A stretch of 6,157 bases of DNA from Alphaproteobacteria bacterium HGW-Alphaproteobacteria-13 (GTDB taxonomy: Bacteria > Pseudomonadota > Alphaproteobacteria > Sphingomonadales > Sphingomonadaceae). How positions within the stretch are numbered: position 1 is the first letter of the stretch; each line of letters begins with the position of its first letter. Below, in pieces: positions 1 to 4,453 of the stretch. The notes under the pieces were generated by a model that was given only the letters and a program-made list of their open reading frames with translations, was not told the DNA's origin and made no database searches. Location of the stretch: positions 1 to 6,157 of the forward strand of contig PHEM01000196.1 of assembly GCA_002842935.1 (NCBI GenBank), given 5' to 3'. Made by a program: the position numbers and the translations under genes.

Positions 1-66
1 CTCGCTCCGCTCGAACAAGCCCCTCGACTTCGCTCGGGGATACGGTGATTCAGATTTCGTGCGATT

Positions 67-99
67 TGCTCTAAGAGCATGATCATCATAGATTGATCA
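67..99. repeat. AT-rich palindrome plus TGATCA direct repeat
   Basis: Positions 67-79 form a perfect odd palindrome (TGCTCT-A-AGAGCA). It is followed by two copies of TGATCA starting at 80 and 94. The segment is AT-rich compared with its surroundings and directly precedes a larger hairpin repeat. It may be one end of a dispersed repeat or a protein-binding site; no function can be assigned from sequence alone. Confidence 0.4.
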
Positions 100-107
100 G
101 GCCGTGT

Positions 108-179
108 ACTCCCGCGAAGGCGGGAGTCCATCTCCGGCCGGTGCAAGATGGAACCGGCAGGAGATGGGTCCCCGCCTTC
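108..179. repeat. Dispersed palindromic repeat (REP-like)
   Basis: This is a compound inverted repeat. ACTCCCGC (108-115) pairs perfectly with GCGGGAGT (120-127) around a GAAG loop. CCATCTCC (128-135) pairs with GGAGATGG (160-167), and inside it GCCGGT (137-142) pairs with ACCGGC (153-158). Viewed more widely, 116-135 and 160-179 are inverted copies matching at about 17 of 20 positions. Similar 'CCCGCGAAGGCGGGAGTC' units are scattered between genes in many sphingomonad genomes (recollection, not searched). It probably forms stable stem-loops if transcribed. Confidence 0.7.
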
Positions 180-181
180 AG

Positions 182-231
182 CCTTCGGTCGAAGTTTATC
201 CTGAGCGCCGGCCTTGGCAGGCCGTCGAAGG
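182..231. repeat. Second palindromic repeat unit
   Basis: CCTTCG (182-187) and CGAAGG (226-231) bracket the unit as inverted ends. Inside, CGGCC (209-213) pairs with GGCCG (220-224) around a TTGGCA loop, and CTTCG-GT-CGAAG (183-194) is a further small palindrome. The 'GTTTATCCTGAGC ... GGCAGGCCGTCGAAGG' wording resembles a dispersed intergenic repeat of sphingomonads. It directly follows the 108-179 unit, so the two probably belong to one composite repeat region. Confidence 0.55.
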
Positions 232-276
232 GGCGGCTCTTTCTTTTGACGCCGCAAGAAGAAGCACGGCGTTTCT

Positions 277-292
277 CCCGGACTGATCCGGG
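277..292. repeat. Short perfect hairpin CCCGGA/TCCGGG
   Basis: A 6-bp perfect stem (277-282 with 287-292) closes on a four-base CTGA loop. It has no T-run and lies just to the right of the repeat mosaic. It may be another fragment of the same repeat family. Confidence 0.35.
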
Positions 293-528
293 GTCAGCAC
301 GAACGGAAGAGCGAGTGGCGCAGATTTCAGAGCCGCGAACCTGATATCGGATTCGTCCTCCCGTTCATGTCTCGCGACTTCGTTCCACACCCGAACGGAC
401 GCAAGCGGACGCGGCGCACGATTGCGACCGGACACCCTTATGTTCCATAGGTGCGCCATTGGCCGAAGCCCGTCCCGCGCGCTTGCAAAGCCGTCGAAGA
501 CGGCCGCCGCCGTGCCGCGCGACGAGGC

Positions 529-557
529 AGGGCGCCGTTCGTCGCAGGGCGCCTTTT
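529..557 (+). terminator. Weak terminator-like hairpin, orphan
   Basis: AGGGCGCC (529-536) pairs with GGCGCCTT (548-555), including one G-U pair, around an 11-base loop. The sequence then continues with the rest of a TTTT run (554-557). The nine-base sequence CAGGGCGCC also occurs twice (528-536 and 545-553) as a direct repeat 17 bases apart. No plus-strand gene lies upstream, so a terminator role is speculative. Confidence 0.2.
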
Positions 558-699
558 CCCGGCGCTTGGGCTGGGCCGGAATCAAACTCCGGCAGCGATG
601 CCCGTGACGGCGAAGCTGCCGGAGATGGGGTTTCAGTCAGGGGCCGCGGTGAACTGCCGCGCCCGATACCGGGGTCGCCCGATCGAGCGATCCGGTCCC

Positions 700-1335
700 T
701 TATGTGTAGCGGACGCGGGCAGCAACGGGCTTGCGGCGACGCACCGAGAAACCGATCGCCGTAAAGCCGAGCAACATCATGGCCCAGGTCGCGGGTTCGG
801 GAACCCCGGCAACGACCGGCGCCGTGCTGATGCGGAACTGTCCCACGTTGGACACATTCGCATCGTTGCCGAACGACAGCGTGACGCTCTCGAAGGTTCC
901 GTTGAATGCGTTGAAGAATCCGCTGGAGCCGATCTGATAGGCGTCCGTGACCAGCCCGTCGCTGTCGCCGCCCTGGAAGGTGAAGATGACGGTGCCGTCT
1001 TTCCCGCCGCTGATCTTGAGTTCGAGCGCGCTGATCAGGCCTTCATTATAGGTGACGGTCAAAGGATTGTTCAACACGCCGTCGACCGCGGCGATGCTGG
1101 CCTGGCCATTGGAGGTGTTGATCAACTTTTCCGTCGAGGAGAATGTCACCGTGCCGGGCGCATTGTTCAGCGTGCCCGTCACTTCCTCGCCCGTGACGTC
1201 CTTCGCGAGCTGGATATTCGAGTTCGGTTGCGCGGCGCAGCCGCCGCCAAGGCAAATCGTGACAGCGGCCGAGGCCGGGGCGCTGAACCCGATCAGCAAT
1301 GTCGAGACCAAGGCGATTTGAAGTGATTTACGCAT
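700..1335 (-). CDS. PEPxxWA-CTERM sorting domain protein, secreted
   Basis: This 211-residue protein is a probable exosortase substrate. The N-terminus has a typical Sec signal peptide: a basic start (Arg2, Lys3), a hydrophobic core at about 5-18, and Ala-Ser-Ala ending near residue 23. The mature region is rich in Gly, Thr, Ser and Asn and looks beta-stranded; two cysteines (about 28 and 33, in CLGGGC) sit at its new N-terminus. The C-terminus carries the sorting signal: Pro-Glu-Pro at about 179-181, Trp184-Ala185, a hydrophobic segment to about 198, then Arg-Arg-Arg. In this family the exosortase is expected to cut at the PEP motif during export. The ATG at 1335 is supported by AGGGAG seven bases upstream. 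The gene is divergent from the XrtV-accessory-like gene at 1715. The mature domain's role is unknown; a surface or matrix protein is likely. Confidence 0.93.
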   Translation of the reverse strand: MRKSLQIALVSTLLIGFSAPASAAVTICLGGGCAAQPNSNIQLAKDVTGEEVTGTLNNAPGTVTFSSTEKLINTSNGQASIAAVDGVLNNPLTVTYNEGLISALELKISGGKDGTVIFTFQGGDSDGLVTDAYQIGSSGFFNAFNGTFESVTLSFGNDANVSNVGQFRISTAPVVAGVPEPATWAMMLLGFTAIGFSVRRRKPVAARVRYT

Positions 1336-1342
1336 TGTCGCG

Positions 1343-1348
1343 CTCCCT
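1343..1348 (-). promoter_or_regulatory. Ribosome binding site of PEP-CTERM gene
   Basis: On the minus strand this reads AGGGAG, seven bases before the ATG at 1335. The spacing and match are near ideal, which fixes the start codon. Confidence 0.75.
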
Positions 1349-1352
1349 GTTC

Positions 1353-1377
1353 CAACGAAGTGCGACCCGATTCGTTG
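1353..1377 (-). promoter_or_regulatory. 5' UTR inverted repeat next to RBS
   Basis: CAACGAA (1353-1359) and TTCGTTG (1371-1377) form a perfect 7-bp inverted repeat with an 11-base spacer. It lies four bases beyond the PEP-CTERM Shine-Dalgarno sequence. If transcribed it would fold as a leader hairpin beside the RBS; as DNA it could be an operator. No regulator can be named. Confidence 0.35.
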
Positions 1378-1414
1378 AAGGATGATCGATAAGTCCGCCT
1401 AACATTTTTTAAGC

Positions 1415-1444
1415 GGAGGGGTCAAGTTGACTTCTCCTTTCTTT
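1415..1444 (+). terminator. Hairpin with T-rich tail, plus-strand RNA
   Basis: Positions 1415-1437 form a full 23-base palindrome centred on 1426: GGAGGGGTCA and TGACTTCTCC close on a three-base loop. Two of the ten pairs are G-U, which would be A-C mismatches on the minus strand, so the fold is strand-specific. TTTCTTT follows (1438-1444), as in an intrinsic terminator. The core GTCAAGTTGAC (1421-1431) is a perfect palindrome and could instead be an operator. No plus-strand gene lies directly upstream. Confidence 0.45.
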
Positions 1445-1451
1445 GCGCATG

Positions 1452-1476
1452 ATCGTCCTGAAACGGGACGGTTTTT
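1452..1476 (+). terminator. Second hairpin with TTTTT tail
   Basis: CGTCCTG (1454-1460) pairs with CGGGACG (1464-1470) around an AAA loop. The stem extends to about 9 bp by T1453-G1471 and A1452-T1472, and five T residues follow (1472-1476). Two pairs are G-U and work only in plus-strand RNA. This is a good intrinsic terminator shape, eight bases after the previous hairpin tail. The transcript it would end is unknown: possibly a short RNA starting in 1336-1410, or antisense transcription across the PEP-CTERM gene. Confidence 0.5.
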
Positions 1477-1524
1477 GGTGGGTTTAGGGGCATCGACCCG
1501 GGCGGTGCGGGCGGGAAGGAATGT

Positions 1525-1553
1525 TTGCGCCGTAACAATATGCTTAACATATC
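1525..1553 (+). promoter_or_regulatory. AT-rich inverted repeat, possible promoter
   Basis: ATATG (1538-1542) and CATAT (1548-1552) form an inverted repeat around CTTAA in a locally AT-rich island. TTGCGC at 1525-1530 with CATATC 17 bases later is a poor sigma-70 match. Its position, about 165 bases before the accessory gene, suits a promoter or operator, but the support is weak. Confidence 0.2.
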
Positions 1554-1700
1554 CGCATGTCATGGCCGCCCGTTCGGGCTTGGCGGCCGTCGCCGCGCAA
1601 AAGCCGTCTATTCGTGGACCCGCGCCCCTGCTACGCTTTCGACAATAGAGCGGCGATGCGCTGAAGCCGGGCTGCATCGCTGGACGGAAGGGACCGGGAC

Positions 1701-1705
1701 GGAGG
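1701..1705 (+). promoter_or_regulatory. Ribosome binding site for GTG start at 1715
   Basis: A perfect GGAGG lies nine bases before the GTG at 1715. It decides the start, because the frame has no ATG at this position and GTG is used. Confidence 0.7.
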
Positions 1706-1714
1706 GGACAGGCC

Positions 1715-1963
1715 GTGGAAACCATTTGGGACTGGATTACGGTGTTTACATTTGCCGGTCTGGTGACGCTGCTGCTGCAACGGTCCGCCGAAGAGGAGCC
1801 GCGCGACCAGCTGTGGCAATATGCGCCCCCCGCCGTCGGCTGCGCGATCGTCAACCAGATCGGGAACGAGGGCTATCATGCCGTGGCGGCGGTGCTGTTC
1901 GTGGGGGTCGTCGCCTATATCTTCAAGGTGTTGAAGGTGCCGATCCCTTTCCTGAGGTCATAG
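1715..1963 (+). CDS. XrtV sorting-system accessory-like small membrane protein
   Basis: This 82-residue protein starts at GTG behind a strong GGAGG. It begins with a Trp-rich stretch (Trp5, Trp7) and a hydrophobic helix at about 8-21. A polar charged segment follows (SAEEEPRDQLWQY, about 24-36), then PPAVGC (38-43), a small polar turn NQIGNEGYH (47-55), and a second hydrophobic helix at about 56-73, ending in a short basic/Pro tail. Two inner-membrane helices are likely. The EEPRDxLWQYxPPAVGCA pattern and the length match what I recall of the sphingomonad family called XrtV sorting system accessory protein, which is found with exosortase V; its biochemical role is unknown. The neighbouring PEPxxWA-CTERM gene and downstream exopolysaccharide genes fit that context. 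The family call is from memory and was not searched. Confidence 0.7.
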   Translation: METIWDWITVFTFAGLVTLLLQRSAEEEPRDQLWQYAPPAVGCAIVNQIGNEGYHAVAAVLFVGVVAYIFKVLKVPIPFLRS

Positions 1964-1981
1964 GTCTTGGCCGCGCACAGC

Positions 1982-2010
1982 TTAACAAGGCGCTTTCGAT
2001 CCTGTAATGT
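1982..2010 (+). promoter_or_regulatory. Candidate sigma-70 promoter for propeller operon
   Basis: TTAACA (1982-1987) matches the -35 consensus at five of six positions. TAATGT (2005-2010) lies exactly 17 bases on and keeps the key first, second and last -10 bases, though only three of six match. Transcription would begin near 2017, about 55 bases before the start at 2072. It could give the propeller and transferase genes their own promoter, independent of the accessory gene. Confidence 0.3.
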
Positions 2011-2035
2011 CCGGTGGCGTGTGGGGCGCGCGGCC

Positions 2036-2048
2036 CGGGCGACGCCCG
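2036..2048 (+). repeat. Small GC hairpin upstream of propeller gene
   Basis: CGGGC (2036-2040) pairs with GCCCG (2044-2048) around GAC. There is no T-run, so it is not a convincing terminator for the accessory gene. In a transcript from 2017 it would sit in the leader just before the Shine-Dalgarno sequence at 2056-2059. Confidence 0.25.
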
Positions 2049-2069
2049 CCAAGTTGGAGTAGCGCAACC

Positions 2070-2114
2070 ATGTGCAGATCGATCGCCGTCATCGACGGGC
2101 GCCGTCCGCGATGA
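2070..2114 (+). CDS. Possible 14-codon leader peptide
   Basis: An ATG at 2070 opens a 14-codon frame (MCRSIAVIDGRRPR) ending with TGA at 2112-2114. GGAG at 2056-2059 lies ten bases before this ATG, a better spacing than to the GTG at 2072 in the neighbouring frame. The TGA overlaps the ATG at 2111, an in-frame internal start of the propeller gene that has no good RBS of its own, giving an ATGA stop-start. This is the layout of translational coupling by re-initiation. It could also be chance, because a GTG start at 2072 explains the same RBS. Confidence 0.3.
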   Translation: MCRSIAVIDGRRPR

Positions 2115-4453
2115 CGAGGTCCGGCAAGGAAAGGGCGCCGCGCGGAAAGGCGGGAAAGCCGCTGCCTTTCGCGGCGGACGGCTGGGATATCGCCCCCGCG
2201 CCGATCGGCGCGGGCGGCGGCTTCGTCACGGGCGTCGACATCGCGTCCGACGGTTCCTTCATGGTCTGCGACACCGACGTCTTCAACGGCTATATCCGGG
2301 AAAGCGGCGCGGCGCAGTGGCGGAGCCTGCTGCGCCAGGACAATCTGGCGACGGCCGATTATGATCCGCGTCCCGACAATCAGGCGGTGCTGCGGGCCAA
2401 GACAGGCAGTGGCGCCAACAACGGCACATATTCCACGCGCATCGCGCCGTCCGATCCGAAAATCATCTATACGGCGTGGAACGCCATCCTCTATCGCTCG
2501 ACCGACGGGGGGCAGAATTTTCGCCGCACGGCGCTGCCGCCAAAGGCTTTTCTGGCGGATACCGGGCCTTCGCGCCGCTTCCGCCGGTCGATCGATATCC
2601 ATCCTCGCGATCCGGCGCTTGTCCTCGTCGGGACCAACGGCGACGGATGCTATGCCTCCGACGACGGCTTCGCGACTTTCCGGCGGCTGGAGCTGCCCGA
2701 TACCGGCAAGGATCTCAGCGGCACGCCGGGGCGGTATCTGGTCGCCTGGGGTCCGGACGGCGGCGCGTGGGTCCATGTCTTTGGCGCCGGTCTCTATCAT
2801 GCCCCGGCGGGCCTGGCGGGGCAGTTCCTGTTCGCGGGGGGACCGGCGACGGCGTCGTGCCTTGTCGTCGGCAAGGACGGGGCGGTCCATGTCTGCGAGT
2901 ATCGCACCAGTAACGCGCCGGTTCCCGATGCGCTTCACATCCTGCGCGACGGGCGATGGCGGCGCGCGTCGGGAAGCCGGAACGCCGATCAGGTCGCGGT
3001 CGACCCCTTCGATCCGCTGCATCTGGTCTGGGTGGACGAGAATAGCGCCAACTGGTGGCAGAGCCGCGATGGCGGCGCGACATCGGTCGACCTGGGCAAC
3101 GAGCGGCGCGGTCGCGGCGAAAGCACGTGGCTGTCCGAAAGCCGCATCGGGATTTTCCCCGCGCAGATCTTGTTCGACCCGCGGTGCAAGGGGCGGCTGT
3201 GGGTCGCCGAAGGCGTCGGCATCGACTATTGCGACCTGCCCGCGACGCCCGCGCAGCCGGTCGTCTTTCGCGACATGAATGCGGGTATCTCCGAATTCGT
3301 CGCCACTTGCGGTATCAGCGCGGCGGGCAATCCGACGGCGCTGCTCGGCGTCATGGACAAGGGCGTATGGCGCGTGGGCGAGGACGGCAATGACGGTTGG
3401 TCCTATGCGCCGCGACCGGGACGCAGCCCAAATCCCGGCAGCATCGCGCATCTGCGCAGCATCGACAACGCCATCGACGATCCCGCCTTCGTCGTCGGTC
3501 TCTTTGATCAGCAAGGCAGCAACGGCTGGTCGGAGGATTGGGGACGCAGTTTCACGACCTTTCCGCCGCCGGCCGGACAGCAAAGCTGGCTGCCGGGGGG
3601 CGACTGCGCGGTGTCGACGCGCCGCAACATCATGATCGCCCAGGCCAACAACGGTGCCGCCTGGTGGACCAAAACCGGCGGGCTGCGGTCCGAGGATTGG
3701 CATCCCGTCGCCTTCGGCGGATATTCTCCGGTTGGGTCGTGGATCAACGCCTATTATGTCCACCGCGATTGCCTGGCCGCCGACAAGACGCGGCCCGGCG
3801 TCTTCGCGGCGCTCGTCAACAATATCTACAAGGACTCCAGCAACCGCGACACCGTGGGGCGCGATATCGCCGGTCTCTGGCTCAACCGCAACGGCGGCGA
3901 GGGGGACTGGGAACAGCGCGCGAAGGGGACGCTCGCTCCGCGGGGCGCGCGCGGCCATACGCTGAGCCAGTTCTGGCAGGCGCGCCTTGCCTATGTGCCC
4001 GGTCACAGCGGCGAACTGCTCTATGCCAATTGTGAAGGCGGGAACCTGCAAGACCAGTTGATGTGGCTGAAGGAGGACGGCGCCGAGATCGTCGGCCTTC
4101 CGGCCTATCGCCTGCGCGCCTTCGATTTCGGCATGGCGGCGCCTGGCGCACAGCGGCCCGCAGTCTATTTCTATGGGACGGTGGGCAAGGTTCAGGGACT
4201 CTATGTCAGTTTCGACTGGTTCGCGACCACGCCCGTGCTGATAAGCCGTTTCCCGAACGGCAGCATCGACCGGGTCGCCGCCGGGCTGGGTCTTGTCGGC
4301 GACATGAACCGTTTCGGTCGCTGCTATCTCGGCTTCGGAGGGAGTGGCTGGGTGCGCGCCGACTTGCGAACCGCGCCCGCGACTTCGCCGGCAACGGAAA
4401 ATCCACATTTGCCGATTAGTCTGTGGCCGAGCAGCGGAGCGGCGCATGGATGA
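2072..4453 (+). CDS. GH74-like beta-propeller protein with Asp-box repeats
   Basis: This protein has 793 residues from GTG 2072, or 780 from ATG 2111. GGAG at 2056-2059 favours the upstream start; the ATG lacks an RBS but may be coupled to a leader ORF. Asp-box (BNR) motifs SxDxGxxF occur at about 143-150, 196-203 and 487-494, with degenerate ones near 331-338 and 713-720, so a tandem propeller is likely. The N-terminal GAGGGFVTGVDI followed by DTDVFNGY, and the C-terminal GRCYLGFGGSGW, resemble GH74 xyloglucanases, whose first propeller has a catalytic Asp in a 'TD-GG-Y' motif. Asp69 occupies that place, and Asp479 (in LFDQQG) is a candidate second acid. The length fits GH74 modules. There is no signal peptide: the N-terminus is polar and basic. 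It may be an intracellular or non-classically exported glucan-binding or -cutting protein. Activity is unproven; a non-catalytic BNR protein or sialidase-like fold is the alternative. Confidence 0.75.
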   Translation: MQIDRRHRRAPSAMTRSGKERAPRGKAGKPLPFAADGWDIAPAPIGAGGGFVTGVDIASDGSFMVCDTDVFNGYIRESGAAQWRSLLRQDNLATADYDPRPDNQAVLRAKTGSGANNGTYSTRIAPSDPKIIYTAWNAILYRSTDGGQNFRRTALPPKAFLADTGPSRRFRRSIDIHPRDPALVLVGTNGDGCYASDDGFATFRRLELPDTGKDLSGTPGRYLVAWGPDGGAWVHVFGAGLYHAPAGLAGQFLFAGGPATASCLVVGKDGAVHVCEYRTSNAPVPDALHILRDGRWRRASGSRNADQVAVDPFDPLHLVWVDENSANWWQSRDGGATSVDLGNERRGRGESTWLSESRIGIFPAQILFDPRCKGRLWVAEGVGIDYCDLPATPAQPVVFRDMNAGISEFVATCGISAAGNPTALLGVMDKGVWRVGEDGNDGWSYAPRPGRSPNPGSIAHLRSIDNAIDDPAFVVGLFDQQGSNGWSEDWGRSFTTFPPPAGQQSWLPGGDCAVSTRRNIMIAQANNGAAWWTKTGGLRSEDWHPVAFGGYSPVGSWINAYYVHRDCLAADKTRPGVFAALVNNIYKDSSNRDTVGRDIAGLWLNRNGGEGDWEQRAKGTLAPRGARGHTLSQFWQARLAYVPGHSGELLYANCEGGNLQDQLMWLKEDGAEIVGLPAYRLRAFDFGMAAPGAQRPAVYFYGTVGKVQGLYVSFDWFATTPVLISRFPNGSIDRVAAGLGLVGDMNRFGRCYLGFGGSGWVRADLRTAPATSPATENPHLPISLWPSSGAAHG
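4436..4439 (+). promoter_or_regulatory. RBS for sugar transferase inside propeller gene
   Basis: GGAG ends six bases before the ATG at 4446 and lies within the last codons of the upstream gene. It selects 4446 over earlier in-frame codons of the long open frame, which would overlap the propeller gene by about 100 bases. Confidence 0.6.

Larger units (their letters stand above)
1..699. other. Long non-coding flank with dispersed repeats
   Basis: No convincing gene was found in this stretch. Open frames exist on both strands, but they have no recognisable domain, run through palindromic repeats, and show the Arg/Ala/Pro-rich composition expected of chance frames in GC-rich DNA. The first 300 bases are packed with hairpin-forming repeats. 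The remainder holds further isolated inverted repeats: a 6-bp stem at 575-593 and a stem of about 8 bp at 529-555 followed by a short T-run. It lies downstream of the minus-strand PEP-CTERM gene, and I see no clear intrinsic terminator for that gene here. Confidence 0.6.
1336..1714. other. Divergent regulatory intergenic region
   Basis: These 379 bases separate the minus-strand PEP-CTERM gene from the plus-strand accessory gene and must carry the start signals of both. They contain the leader inverted repeat, two hairpins with T tails, an AT-rich inverted repeat (1538-1552) and a GC-rich hairpin at 1562-1590. That hairpin pairs ATGGCCGCC with GGCGGCCGT, with one T-G pair, and has no T-run. 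I could not find a sigma-70 or sigma-54 promoter with a strong match. One weak minus-strand option is TTGACC (1420-1425) as a -35, which would overlap the GTCAAGTTGAC palindrome. Confidence 0.5.

Noticed and set aside
196..585. 129-codon minus-strand open frame in the left flank
   Set aside because: It overlaps the repeat mosaic at one end and has no recognised domain; a decayed gene cannot be excluded but is not supported.
571..650. Possible tRNA-like arm (5-bp stem with a 7-base loop on the minus strand)
   Set aside because: The loop does not match the T-loop consensus and no D-arm, anticodon arm or acceptor stem could be built around it.
451..1326. Plus-strand open frame across the PEP-CTERM gene
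   Set aside because: It is the complement of a minus-strand gene with a signal peptide and sorting tail, and has no RBS or domain.
1336..1714. Sigma-54 promoter for the PEP-CTERM gene, as seen in some exosortase systems
   Set aside because: No TGGCAC-N5-TTGC match was found on either strand of this intergenic region.
1399..1854. Minus-strand open frame crossing the divergent region
   Set aside because: It runs antisense into the accessory gene, whose GGAGG-GTG start and membrane-protein pattern are convincing; the frame itself shows no domain.
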